From: JBBSWA01 sp038046485
GTDB taxonomy: Archaea; Nanobdellota; Nanobdellia; Woesearchaeales; SM23-78
DNA: 16,005 nt
Direction: 5' to 3'
Assembly (NCBI GenBank): GCA_038046485.1
Contig: JBBSWA010000062.1
Span: 1-16,005, forward strand
Below, piece after piece: positions 1 through 6,828 of this stretch (positions within the stretch are counted from its first letter, which is position 1; each line of letters opens with the position of its first letter). The notes beneath the pieces are model-generated. The model was not told the DNA's origin, did not search any database, and worked only from the letters and a program-made list of their open reading frames with translations. The translations under genes and the position numbers were made by a program.

Positions 1-1
1 C

Positions 2-538
2 ATGGAGCGAATTAATCCACCTCAGATTACCATACGCTTAGTAGGTCAGTTCGATCAATCAAGACATTTTGAAGATTATCTAAGGGGAACATCTGATGCG
101 CCTAAAATTGGAATGCGTGGGGCAGTTATTCCAACCTCCTCGTTAGAAGCAAAATTAGCATCTTCGGCCGTCAAAGTTCTAAATCCAGATAAGGCAATAG
201 ACATCACCAAAACAAATGAAGAAAGAATTAAATATTGCTTAGCCCACCATTTAGACCCCTATTTAACCGCTAACGGAAAGCATCTTTATAGGGCAATCAC
301 ATACGAGGACGGCTTATTGACAGTCCGATATGGCGAAGAAATTCCACAAGAATTAGTGGCCCTTTCTCCAGAAGAAACCATAGGTCAACAAGTAGCGTCC
401 CTTTATTTGGGAGTGTCAGTAAGTGAAATTAAGGAAGCAATCGAAAGAGGAGAAATGCCAACAAAACGAAAAGGAGCAGCGGGAAGATTGAAATTAGAAG
501 ATGTCAACAGGTACAAATCAATGAAAAATAAAGAATAA
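2..538 (+). CDS. Helix-turn-helix (excisionase/MerR-like) DNA-binding protein, N-terminus uncertain
   Basis: The frame opens with an ATG at base 2, so the real start may lie before the window. The last ~50 residues (about 126-178) read like a small helix-turn-helix of the excisionase/MerR type: a segment VASLYLGVSVSEIKEAIERG, then a basic stretch (TKRKGAAGR) and LKLEDVNRY, matching the usual 'recognition helix, basic wing, D-h-x-x-Y' layout. The first ~120 residues resemble no family I know; they are mixed alpha/beta with no membrane segment. I infer a regulator or DNA-bound accessory protein. It lies 66 bp upstream of psmB, but a TATA box in the gap suggests psmB is transcribed separately. 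The HTH assignment is fairly sure; any specific target is unknown. Confidence 0.6.
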   Translation: MERINPPQITIRLVGQFDQSRHFEDYLRGTSDAPKIGMRGAVIPTSSLEAKLASSAVKVLNPDKAIDITKTNEERIKYCLAHHLDPYLTANGKHLYRAITYEDGLLTVRYGEEIPQELVALSPEETIGQQVASLYLGVSVSEIKEAIERGEMPTKRKGAAGRLKLEDVNRYKSMKNKE

Positions 539-546
539 TCGAAACC

Positions 547-555
547 TATTTAAAG
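547..555 (+). promoter_or_regulatory. TATA box for psmB
   Basis: TATTTAAAG lies about 54 bp before the psmB start, which would place transcription initiation near 578 and leave a leader of roughly 25 nt. That leader holds GGTGA at 596-600, four bases before the ATG at 605, which is a usable archaeal Shine-Dalgarno site. Confidence 0.55.
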
Positions 556-604
556 GAGTTTGAGTTCTTAAAGAGTAAAGTTTCTTAGATGTTATGGTGA
601 ATAA

Positions 605-1237
605 ATGAATGAAGTGTTGAAGACAGGAACAACAACCCTTGGTTTAGTGTGTAAAGACCTCATTCTTTTGGCTACAGATAAGCGCGCAACAGCAGGGGAT
701 ATGATCGTTCAAAAGAACGCTCAAAAACTGCACCAATTGGCAGAGAACATCGCAGTGACCATTGCAGGCTCTGTTTCAGACGTTCAAGTCTTAATCAAGT
801 TAATCCGGGCTGAATTGAAGTTAAAGGAAGTCCGTATTGGCCGAAAAGCAACCGTAAAGGAAGCAGCAAACTTGCTCTCAAACTATGTCTATTCCAACAT
901 CCGAAGTTTTAGTATTATTCCAGGTATAACCCATTTCCTACTTGCTGGTTTTGATGAATCTGGACTTCACTTGTATGATATTTTCCCAGATGGTTCAGTG
1001 ACCGAGATTGCTGATTATGTCTCAAGTGGTTCAGGAAGTGTTTTTGTATATGGTTGCTTAGAAACCAATTATAAGAAGGGTATGGATGAGAAAGAAGCCA
1101 TTGAGCTCGCAACAAGGTCGGTAAATGCTTCCTTGCAAAGAGACACCAATTCAGGAAATGGCTTGGACATTTGGGCGGTGGATAAGAACGGAATTCGAAT
1201 TGTCATCGAAAAACTAGTGACAGAAAAGTTAGTATAA
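605..1237 (+). CDS. psmB: 20S proteasome beta subunit (threonine peptidase)
   Basis: This is the catalytic beta subunit of the archaeal 20S proteasome, a cytoplasmic N-terminal nucleophile hydrolase of peptidase family T1. The 210-residue precursor has an eight-residue propeptide ending in Gly8, followed by TTTLG, so Thr9 becomes the nucleophile after self-cleavage. In mature numbering the active-site set is intact: Thr1, Asp17 (in ATDKR) and Lys33 (in AQK). The SSGSGS stretch and the later D-x-x-S pair (Asp180 and Ser183 of the precursor) match the remaining conserved active-site residues. A GGTGA site precedes the ATG. It is followed after 47 bp by aCPSF1. The alpha subunit is encoded about 8 kb away on the opposite strand (9062-9793), so the two halves of the particle come from separate transcripts. 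Confidence 0.97.
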   Translation: MNEVLKTGTTTLGLVCKDLILLATDKRATAGDMIVQKNAQKLHQLAENIAVTIAGSVSDVQVLIKLIRAELKLKEVRIGRKATVKEAANLLSNYVYSNIRSFSIIPGITHFLLAGFDESGLHLYDIFPDGSVTEIADYVSSGSGSVFVYGCLETNYKKGMDEKEAIELATRSVNASLQRDTNSGNGLDIWAVDKNGIRIVIEKLVTEKLV

Positions 1238-1284
1238 TTAAAAAGTTCTTAAAATACCCATAAATAAACGATAGGAACAATAAT

Positions 1285-3174
1285 ATGACTGAGATCATTA
1301 AAGAAATTCTAAAGAACCTGCCAGAGAATAAAATCTCCGATGCAGTTTTTGAAGGAGCAAACATTGTTTTATATACAAAGGACAAGGCCTTTTTCTTAGA
1401 GGAAAGTGGATTGATTAAGAGCATTGTAAACATCATTAAGAAGCGAATTGAGCTTCGCCCAGACCCTAAGATCTGCCTAGACCCTGAGAAGGCAGAAAGT
1501 GTGATTCGTAGTATTTTAGGAAGCGAAGTGAGCTTAGATAACATTATTTTTGATCCTCAACGTAGCATAGTGATTCTAGAAGTAGATAAACCCGGCCTTG
1601 CCATTGGCAAGCAAGGAGAAAACCTGCAAAAGATCAAGGCCGATACCTTATGGGTGCCTTTGATTCGAAGAACCCCTCCCATTCGCTCAAAAATCGTCGA
1701 AAACATCCGCTCGGTTTTGTATGAAAACTCAGATTATCGTCGAAAGTTTTTGCACAAAACAGGTCAGCGCATCTACAACGGTTGGCTCAGACAAAAAAAG
1801 GAAGAATGGGTGCGCATCACCTGTCTAGGCGCAGGAAGACAAGTAGGCAGATCCTGTTTCTTACTTCAAACACCTGAATCCAGAATCTTGCTGGATTGTG
1901 GAATTGATGTTTCAAGCAGTGAAAATCCATATCCTTATTTGGAAGCGCCTGAATTCAACATCAAGGAACTCGATGCAATCATTGTAACCCATGCACATAT
2001 TGATCATTCCGCCTTAATTCCTTACATCTACAAATTCGGCTTTCGGGGCCCTACGTATTGTACCGCCCCTACTCGAGATGTTATGGCCTTACTGCAGCTG
2101 GACTGCGTAAAGATTCAGCATTCTGAAGGAAAGGAGCCGCTCTACACGAGTGAAGACATCAAAGAGATGGTAAAGCACACGATCTGTTTGGATTATGAGG
2201 AAGTAACCGACATCACTCCAGATATTCGTATCACCTTCTACAATGCAGGCCACATTTTAGGCAGCGCCATGGTTCACATTCACATCGGAAACGGTCTTCA
2301 CAATTTCATTTACAGCGGGGACATCAAGTACGGCCGCACCAACCTCTTGACTCCCACAGCAACCGTGTTTCCTCGTCTAGAGACCTTGATGGTAGAAGCA
2401 ACGTACGGGGCAAAGGAAGACGTAATGCCCCCCGCCATGGAACAGGACAACATGGTCATTGATCTAATCACAACCACTATCAAACGCGGAGGAAAGGTAT
2501 TAATTCCTACATTAGGAAGTGGAAGAGGCCAAGAAATCGTAGTTCTCATCGAGCGCCTCATTCGGGAAGGAAAAATGGAAAAATTCCCTGTTTATATCGA
2601 CGGCATGGTGTGGGACATCACAGCGATTCACACCGCATATCCAGAATTCTTAAACAGCGGCGTTCGCCAGCAGATCTTCCATTTTGATAACAATCCTTTC
2701 TTAGCCGATAACATCAAGCGAGTTGGAAGTCAAAAAGAGCGTAAGGAGATCATTGAAAATGAGGGTCCCTGCATCATCCTTGCTACTTCCGGTATGTTAC
2801 ATGGAGGTCCATCCGTTGAATACTTAAAGCGCCTAGCTGAAAACCCTAAAAACAGTCTTTTATTCAGCTGTTACCAAGGAGAGGGCACCTTGGGTAGAAA
2901 GATCATGGGTGGTATGCGTGAATTAAACTTCCAGGAAGGCCAGAAGGTAGAAACCATCCCTTTAAAGATGGAAGTGGGTAAGATCGCAGTAAGCGCCCAT
3001 TCCGACCGCCGAGAACTCATGAATTTCATTCGCAACTGCAATCCCAAGCCCAAGAAGGTCTTAGTCGTACATGGAGAGAGCAGTAAGTGCCTGGACTTGA
3101 GTAGCAGCATCCATAAGATGTTCCACATCGAGACCGTCGCACCCAGGAACTTGGATACCATAAGATTAAAATAG
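1285..3174 (+). CDS. fttA: KH-domain beta-CASP ribonuclease aCPSF1 / transcription termination factor FttA
   Basis: This is the archaeal CPSF73 homologue, a zinc-dependent endo/5'-3' exoribonuclease known in other archaea as the transcription termination factor FttA. The 629-residue length is normal. Residues 1-140 are the two KH domains, with GKQG at 108-111 in the second. The metallo-beta-lactamase core shows motif 2 as HAHIDH (His236, His238, Asp240, His241), motif 3 as NAGH (His323) and motif 4 as SGD (Asp346). The beta-CASP part has motif A (Glu371 in VEATYG), motif B (His572 in SAHSD) and motif C (His596 in VVHGE). All metal and catalytic residues are present, so it should be active. 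The gap after psmB contains TTCTTAAAATA (1247-1257), which could be its own TATA box, and a weak AGGA eight bases before the ATG. Confidence 0.97.
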   Translation: MTEIIKEILKNLPENKISDAVFEGANIVLYTKDKAFFLEESGLIKSIVNIIKKRIELRPDPKICLDPEKAESVIRSILGSEVSLDNIIFDPQRSIVILEVDKPGLAIGKQGENLQKIKADTLWVPLIRRTPPIRSKIVENIRSVLYENSDYRRKFLHKTGQRIYNGWLRQKKEEWVRITCLGAGRQVGRSCFLLQTPESRILLDCGIDVSSSENPYPYLEAPEFNIKELDAIIVTHAHIDHSALIPYIYKFGFRGPTYCTAPTRDVMALLQLDCVKIQHSEGKEPLYTSEDIKEMVKHTICLDYEEVTDITPDIRITFYNAGHILGSAMVHIHIGNGLHNFIYSGDIKYGRTNLLTPTATVFPRLETLMVEATYGAKEDVMPPAMEQDNMVIDLITTTIKRGGKVLIPTLGSGRGQEIVVLIERLIREGKMEKFPVYIDGMVWDITAIHTAYPEFLNSGVRQQIFHFDNNPFLADNIKRVGSQKERKEIIENEGPCIILATSGMLHGGPSVEYLKRLAENPKNSLLFSCYQGEGTLGRKIMGGMRELNFQEGQKVETIPLKMEVGKIAVSAHSDRRELMNFIRNCNPKPKKVLVVHGESSKCLDLSSSIHKMFHIETVAPRNLDTIRLK

Positions 3175-3195
3175 GTTACCTGCTCTCTTCTTTAA

Positions 3196-3736
3196 ATGAG
3201 AAATGCTTCAATCTTTCATGGCACAGGTTGTTCCCCAAATTCATATTGGCTTCCATGGCTGAAAAGAGAATTAGAGAAGAAATCCTATAAAGTGTGGGTT
3301 CCGGAATTGCCAAGCAAAGACAAGCCTGACATTAAGAAGTGGCTTCCATTTGTGCTGGAAAACGGCACTTTTTCCCAGGAAACTGTCCTCATTGGCCATT
3401 CAGCAGGCTGTCCTTTAATTCTAAGCGTCTTGGAAAGCATAAACGTGCAAATTAAGCAAGTAATTCTAGTCGCAGGGTTTTTTGATCCGCTAGAAAGAGA
3501 GAGAGCCAATTCTACAGGAATCTTATAATTGGGATAAGATCAGGCAGCATGTCAAAGATATTATTTTCATCAATTCTGACAACGATCCTTGGGGCTGTGA
3601 CGATAAAGCTGGGCGAAAGTTACAGGAGCACCTAGGGGGCAAGTTAACCGTTTGTAAGGGGCAAGGTCACTTCGGCTCAGATACATACAAACAGCCATAT
3701 AAGATGTTTCCTTTACTGCTAAAACTCATCCATTAA
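3196..3736 (+). pseudogene. RBBP9/YdeN-like alpha/beta serine hydrolase split by a frameshift
   Basis: The first frame (3196-3528, 110 residues) has an N-terminal HGTG loop and the nucleophile elbow GHSAG, with Ser69 as the predicted nucleophile. This is the layout of the small RBBP9/YdeN serine hydrolase family. It stops early at TAA 3526-3528. The rest of the domain is read in the +1 frame up to TAA 3734-3736: a QESYNWDKIR segment, then IFINSDNDPWG with the predicted acid, and GQGHFGSD with the catalytic His. Joined, the protein is about 180 residues, the usual family length. The frame change maps to (AG)5 at 3496-3505, consistent with loss of one AG unit, a one-base gain, or an assembly error. 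The start is 21 bp after the aCPSF1 stop, so co-transcription is likely. The family call is good; whether the gene is truly broken is open. Confidence 0.85.
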
Positions 3737-3753
3737 AGCCTAAAAACGTTATT

Positions 3754-3816
3754 TTTGCGAAAAATACGTAGATTTTCCGATTTTGTCGAAATTTCCGATT
3801 TTTATCATTTTTCCGA
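3754..3816 (+). repeat. Phased TTTCCGA direct repeats, likely operator of the AbrB-PIN pair
   Basis: TTTCCGA occurs at 3774-3780, 3792-3798 and 3810-3816, exactly 18 bp apart. A one-mismatch copy, TTTGCGA, is at 3754-3760, twenty bp before the first. The last copy ends five bases before the TATA box at 3821. The position suits an operator bound by the AbrB-type antitoxin, a known autoregulatory habit of toxin-antitoxin systems; the binding itself is inferred. Confidence 0.6.
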
Positions 3817-3820
3817 AATA

Positions 3821-3828
3821 TTTATAAG
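3821..3828 (+). promoter_or_regulatory. TATA box of the AbrB-PIN operon
   Basis: TTTATAAG is centred about 26 bp before the ATG at 3850, the normal archaeal distance from TATA box to transcription start. The mRNA therefore probably begins at or next to the start codon and is leaderless; no convincing Shine-Dalgarno site is seen. Confidence 0.6.
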
Positions 3829-3849
3829 CTCAAAAAGGTTAACATCGAT

Positions 3850-4137
3850 ATGGAACAAGTAATCATATCCAAAAATAAATCACCAGTGCTCTGGACCTAT
3901 ACAGTAAAAACAGGTAAAAAAGGACAGATTACGATTCCTAAGAAGATCCGAGATAAGTTCAATATAAAAAAAAGAGATCCTTTCATGATTACCCTTATGT
4001 CAGACGGGAGCATTCTGTTAAAAAGAGAAACGAAAAAAATAGACAAGTTACTAGAATGTATTAGGGCATTACCAAAAATAGATTGGGACAAAGCATGGAA
4101 AGAAATAGAAGAAGAAAGACACTTAGAGCGTAGTTAA
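3850..4137 (+). CDS. AbrB/SpoVT-type antitoxin (VapB-like)
   Basis: This 95-residue protein has the swapped-hairpin AbrB DNA-binding domain at about residues 17-60. The family signature is visible as KKGQITIPKKIRDKFNIK (23-40), followed by a short beta region ending SILLKRE. The C-terminal part (61-95) is an acidic/aromatic helix with DWDKAWKEIEEER, the kind of tail that AbrB-class antitoxins use to wrap and block a PIN toxin. The PIN gene follows after a single base, giving tight translational coupling. Regulation is probably by binding of the antitoxin, alone or with its toxin, to the three phased repeats upstream. The assignment as antitoxin rests on the domain, the size and the neighbouring PIN gene. 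Confidence 0.87.
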   Translation: MEQVIISKNKSPVLWTYTVKTGKKGQITIPKKIRDKFNIKKRDPFMITLMSDGSILLKRETKKIDKLLECIRALPKIDWDKAWKEIEEERHLERS

Positions 4138-4138
4138 A

Positions 4139-4540
4139 ATGTATTACTGTGCAGATAGCTGGTTTGTAATCAAACTTTTTCAGGAAGATGAAAGAGCGTT
4201 AAATATTATCAATGATGTCCGAGAAGGCAAAGATTGGTTGTTCATTCCATTCACCGTACTCGCCGAGACATCCAAAAAATTCATGCAATTAGGGATTTCT
4301 AAGAAAAAAATCAATGAATTCTTTGACATCATAGAAGCATACGCAAAAGTAAGATTTGTAATCTTAGACAAAAATATTGCAAATGAAGCTGCCACCATTT
4401 CATTGACGCATAAACTGCCTTTATTGGATGCATTTGTAGCCGCGACGAGTAAAATATGCGAGTGCCACATCCTCCTATCAGGAGACAAGGATTACACCTT
4501 ACTTGCTAAAAGCAAATACATTAAAGTCCAATCTTGGTAA
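4139..4540 (+). CDS. PIN-domain ribonuclease toxin (VapC-like)
   Basis: This 133-residue protein is a single PIN domain, the metal-dependent RNase fold of VapC toxins. The four acidic positions expected for Mg/Mn binding are present: Asp6 in CADSWF, Glu43 in LAET, Asp97 in PLLDAFVAA, and Asp116/Asp118 in LSGDKDY. The length is typical. VapC enzymes usually cut tRNA or rRNA at single sites; the target here cannot be read from sequence. The gene starts one base after the AbrB-type gene stops, with no separate promoter, as in vapBC operons. It looks intact and active. The next genes after 4629 have their own TATA box and are probably not part of the module. Confidence 0.9.
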   Translation: MYYCADSWFVIKLFQEDERALNIINDVREGKDWLFIPFTVLAETSKKFMQLGISKKKINEFFDIIEAYAKVRFVILDKNIANEAATISLTHKLPLLDAFVAATSKICECHILLSGDKDYTLLAKSKYIKVQSW

Positions 4541-4562
4541 TAGCCGTCACTAAAGAATAACC

Positions 4563-4570
4563 TTTATATA
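4563..4570 (+). promoter_or_regulatory. TATA box for the tandem paralog pair
   Basis: TTTATATA is centred about 62 bp before the ATG at 4629, giving a predicted start near 4593 and a ~36-nt leader. The stretch around that start carries two near-identical 10-mers, GTTAGAGTAT (4585-4594) and GTTAGAATAT (4602-4611), 17 bp apart, which may be operator half-sites. Confidence 0.5.
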
Positions 4571-4628
4571 TCGTTCTTCTTAAAGTTAGAGTATGTTTAA
4601 GGTTAGAATATATTAATCGGGTTAAAGC

Positions 4629-5150
4629 ATGGTATCAGAGCCTAGCGGCGAAAACGAGATGATCGTGAAGTTTCGAGGTAATTTTAACTTCAATGGATTG
4701 TACGAATTGCTCTTTTCTTGGCTAAAAGACCGCCATTACCGCCCCGTCGAAAAAAAGCACAAGGAAAAGGCAGGCGGGGATGGAAGAGAGGTCGAGATTG
4801 ACATGGAAGGTGAGCTAGAGGTTACAGAATACATCAATTACAAGGTAGGCTTCTCCATTCACGCATGGGACATGAAAACCGTTGAGGTAAAAGAAGGGGA
4901 TGAAGTAAAGAGTATGGATTGGGCGCGTTTAGAGGTTAAGTTAAAGGGGCAGATCATTATGGATCCTAAAAATAAGATTCCCAGTAAGACGGGCATTCTC
5001 GGAGCCATGGACACCTTCCTAAAGAAAGTGGCTTTATGGAGAGAAATCGAGTTCATGCACGATGATCACTTGATGATCACGGTAGGAAAAGTCCAAGTAT
5101 TGGTGAAAAAGTTTTTAAACATGGATTCAGGAGAATCAGCATTCGGTTGA
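4629..5150 (+). CDS. Conserved hypothetical protein, first of a tandem paralog pair
   Basis: I do not recognise a named family. The 173-residue protein is soluble, charged and alpha/beta, without signal peptide or membrane segment. It is clearly related to the next gene: residues 29-47 (FSWLKDRHYRPVEKKHKEK) line up without a gap with 29-47 of its neighbour, and both end in a helix of the form V-K-x-F-L-N (here 159-164). A beta-rich middle (55-115) contains an acidic EVKEGDEVKSMD insert that the neighbour lacks. The aligned W-[LF]-K-[DE]-x-H-Y motif may mark a conserved core. The start is the first ATG; Met11 at 4659 is possible and would fit the conserved block equally well. No Shine-Dalgarno site is seen. 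Proteins of this look are, from memory, frequent in DPANN genomes; that impression is unverified. Confidence 0.8.
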   Translation: MVSEPSGENEMIVKFRGNFNFNGLYELLFSWLKDRHYRPVEKKHKEKAGGDGREVEIDMEGELEVTEYINYKVGFSIHAWDMKTVEVKEGDEVKSMDWARLEVKLKGQIIMDPKNKIPSKTGILGAMDTFLKKVALWREIEFMHDDHLMITVGKVQVLVKKFLNMDSGESAFG

Positions 5151-5154
5151 AAAC

Positions 5155-5658
5155 ATGGTACAGCGCAATATCTTAATCGATGGTCAAGTGATCAAGTATG
5201 ACGGCATCATGGATGCAAAAAAGCTATGCTCTGTGGTTTATCATTGGTTTAAGGAACACCATTATAACCTGGTGGAAAAGTGGAATTTCGAGCAGACCTT
5301 TGAAGAAGGAAAACAGATGGAAGTAAAACTGATGCCGTTTAAGCGCTATGATGATTATACCAAATCCGAGATCAAGGCAACCATGGTTTTTTCTAAATTA
5401 AAAGAGGTAGAAGTAGAATTAAATGGGGTTAAGCGTAAGTTGTGGAAGGGGACTGTAACGATCAGTTTTACAGCAACGCTCATCACCGATGCCCATAACC
5501 GTTGGAATGAAAAGCCCTTCATGTTCTTTTTTAGGGTATTGATGGATAAGTTCATCTTAAAAGGTCCTGTAGGCCAAGCAGAAGATCACTGCAAAGCCGA
5601 TTGCGAGCGATTGATGGATGAAGTAAAGAGTTTCTTGAATTTGTATCGATTTACATAA
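5155..5658 (+). CDS. Conserved hypothetical protein, second of a tandem paralog pair
   Basis: This 167-residue protein is a diverged duplicate of the preceding gene, starting four bases after its stop, so the two are almost certainly co-transcribed. Shared landmarks are YHWFKEHHYNLVEKW (29-43) against FSWLKDRHYRPVEKK, the central KLKEVEVE strand region, a beta strand ending in T-D-x-x-N (111-115) where the neighbour has MDPKN, and the last helix DEVKSFLNL (155-163). It differs in having two cysteines near the C-terminus (Cys146, Cys150) and an aromatic FMFFF patch (122-126). Paralogs retained side by side often form a heteromer; that is an inference. No Shine-Dalgarno site is visible, so translation may be coupled to the upstream gene. 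Function unknown. Confidence 0.8.
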   Translation: MVQRNILIDGQVIKYDGIMDAKKLCSVVYHWFKEHHYNLVEKWNFEQTFEEGKQMEVKLMPFKRYDDYTKSEIKATMVFSKLKEVEVELNGVKRKLWKGTVTISFTATLITDAHNRWNEKPFMFFFRVLMDKFILKGPVGQAEDHCKADCERLMDEVKSFLNLYRFT

Positions 5659-5668
5659 GCAAACTATA

Positions 5669-5794
5669 TTTGTTTAGCATCCTAAGGTCGAAATCCAAAC
5701 GATATACTCATTCAGTGCGTAGCGAGGGGACGTTCCTTACGGGAACGCAGCACTTATCTTTTTAACATCAAGGATTTCGAAGATGCTAAACAAA
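5669..5794. other. Structured element with long terminal inverted repeats (ncRNA, MITE or double terminator)
   Basis: The ends pair perfectly over 13 bp (5669-5681 with 5782-5794). After a 6-nt against 1-nt asymmetric bulge they pair over another 9 bp (5688-5696, TCGAAATCC, with 5772-5780, GGATTTCGA). Inside, AGTGC (5714-5718) pairs with GCACT (5750-5754), and CGTTCC (5731-5736) pairs with GGAACG (5742-5747) across a 5-nt loop. The inner 5715-5753 is about 64% G+C, well above its surroundings. It lies between convergent genes, where ncRNAs, terminators and miniature inverted-repeat elements are all found. No target-site duplication is obvious. It matches no tRNA, box C/D, H/ACA, SRP or RNase P pattern I know. 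Confidence 0.6.
5714..5763 (+). terminator. Possible terminator of the tandem paralog operon
   Basis: The inner GC-rich hairpin (5714-5754) is followed at once by TATCTTTTT (5755-5763). This combination would stop plus-strand transcription coming from the gene ending at 5658. Archaeal termination mostly needs only the U-rich tract; the hairpin may also be part of the larger structured element. Confidence 0.4.
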
Positions 5795-5795
5795 C

Positions 5796-5812
5796 AAGAA
5801 AAAAAGAAAAAC
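5796..5812 (-). terminator. U-tract terminator after rpoK
   Basis: Read on the minus strand, the 17 bases directly after the rpoK stop codon are GTTTTTCTTTTTTTCTT, a dense T tract typical of intrinsic archaeal termination. It closes the long minus-strand operon just before the inverted-repeat element. Confidence 0.6.
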
Positions 5813-6043
5813 TTAGAGTTTCTCGTGAGGTAAGCGTCTTTTTATTTCAATGGGGATAACGCCTTGTTCAAATTCCAATTTCGCAATCTCAACAGGGTTG
5901 TACTTGATCTCTTCAAATTGCTTCTTAGTAAGCTTCACAAGAGGGGGTGCACCCATAGCAATTTGCAAAGCTCTACTACCAACCATGCGGGCTTTTTCGT
6001 ACTTAGTGTACTGACCGGGCTTTAAGCTGAGTTCTAATGTCAT
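5813..6043 (-). CDS. rpoK: DNA-directed RNA polymerase subunit K (Rpo6, RPB6 homologue)
   Basis: This 76-residue protein is the small omega/RPB6-type subunit that clamps the C-terminus of the largest RNA polymerase subunit and helps assembly. The family signature is complete: TKYEKARMVGSRALQIAMGA (13-32) followed by PP, then the C-terminal hallmark PVEIAKLEFEQGVIPIEIKR (50-69). The length is normal for an archaeal form lacking an acidic tail. The start is supported by AGGTGA (6048-6053) placed four bases before the ATG, and that site overlaps the stop of rrp42. It is the last gene of the pop5-psmA-SBDS-exosome operon, where many archaea instead have the ribosomal protein L37Ae and RNA polymerase subunit P. 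A T-rich terminator follows directly. Confidence 0.95.
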   Translation of the reverse strand: MTLELSLKPGQYTKYEKARMVGSRALQIAMGAPPLVKLTKKQFEEIKYNPVEIAKLEFEQGVIPIEIKRRLPHEKL

Positions 6044-6047
6044 AGTT

Positions 6048-6827
6048 TCACCTTAGTTTTTTTCGAAGTTCTTGGCTTGCCTTTCCTGCAAGTTCAAGGA
6101 TTTTATCAAAGTCTTCAGTGGTAATGGGTTCATCCCCGCCTTTTTGCATGGAGCATACGTCTCCATTTTCAAGGAAGGTAATGGTAAGTCGTGCATCCAA
6201 AACAGATTCTTCATCTTCTGTGGGGTCAATAAGTAGGTTTTCTCCAATCTTAATAACCGTGATGGGAATGGGACACTCAACAAGGGGCAATGCCTTGCTT
6301 TCATGTTCTTTGTAGTCAACAACACCGTCCTTTACAATCGGGAACTTGGCACTTTTAAGGGCAGCTATAGCAGCAAAGCCTCCAAGGTCAATTAAATTCC
6401 CGTCATGATTTAAAGGGCAAACATCTACATTGATGGTCCATACCTTTTGGCCTTTTTCAATGCACAATGCACGCGTGTCAATGGCATGGCTTTCTCGAAT
6501 GCCTCGGTCAATAACCCGTGCCGTTTCAATGCTCTCAATACTAGGAGGTCCAGATTCAAAAGCAGGATTGGATAAGGGCAAAAGTTCAGCTCCAACCATT
6601 AAGATGCCTTCATCGGGAGTATCGGGGAAGGGTTTTTCAAGTGCAAGCTTGACTCCGACAATGAGTTCTGTTTCACCGCATTGAACTCGAGCGCTTCCTT
6701 CAGCAGTTCGAATGCAATCGACTTTGAGGGTAATCGGTCTAAACTCATCCATTTTTCGGCCATCCAATCGATAGCCTTTTTTGAGTGCGTTACTAATGTG
6801 TTCTTTTAATTGTGTGTTTGCCATCAT
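6048..6827 (-). CDS. rrp42: Exosome complex subunit Rrp42 (non-catalytic RNase PH-like)
   Basis: This is one half of the hexameric RNase PH-like ring of the archaeal exosome. Rrp42 itself is non-catalytic but binds RNA and shapes the active site of Rrp41. The 259-residue length is usual. The N-terminal YRLDGRKMDEFRP (19-31) is the family mark, followed by the long internal segment typical of Rrp42 (GILMVGAELLPLSNPAFESG, 74-93), DRGIRES, NVDVCPLNHDGNLIDLGGFA and the DPTEDEE stretch near residue 201. The start lies one base from the rrp41 stop. Two adjacent ATGs (6827 and 6824) are possible: GGAG at 6832-6835 sits four bases before the first and seven before the second, so the second, giving MANTQLKEH, may be the real start. 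Confidence 0.96.
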   Translation of the reverse strand: MMANTQLKEHISNALKKGYRLDGRKMDEFRPITLKVDCIRTAEGSARVQCGETELIVGVKLALEKPFPDTPDEGILMVGAELLPLSNPAFESGPPSIESIETARVIDRGIRESHAIDTRALCIEKGQKVWTINVDVCPLNHDGNLIDLGGFAAIAALKSAKFPIVKDGVVDYKEHESKALPLVECPIPITVIKIGENLLIDPTEDEESVLDARLTITFLENGDVCSMQKGGDEPITTEDFDKILELAGKASQELRKKLR

Positions 6828-6828
6828 T

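Noticed and set aside
1203..1544. 113-residue minus-strand frame opposite the start of aCPSF1
   Set aside because: Hydrophobic antisense shadow of charged helical coding sequence; no promoter or Shine-Dalgarno site.
3774..3816. Possible short CRISPR-like array
   Set aside because: Repeat units are only 7 bp with 11-bp spacers, far below CRISPR sizes, and sit in a promoter.
5686..5696. GGTCGAAATCC looks a little like a tRNA T-arm
   Set aside because: The loop lacks the required T-T-C order, no acceptor, D or anticodon arms fit around it, and the same bases form half of the inverted repeat.
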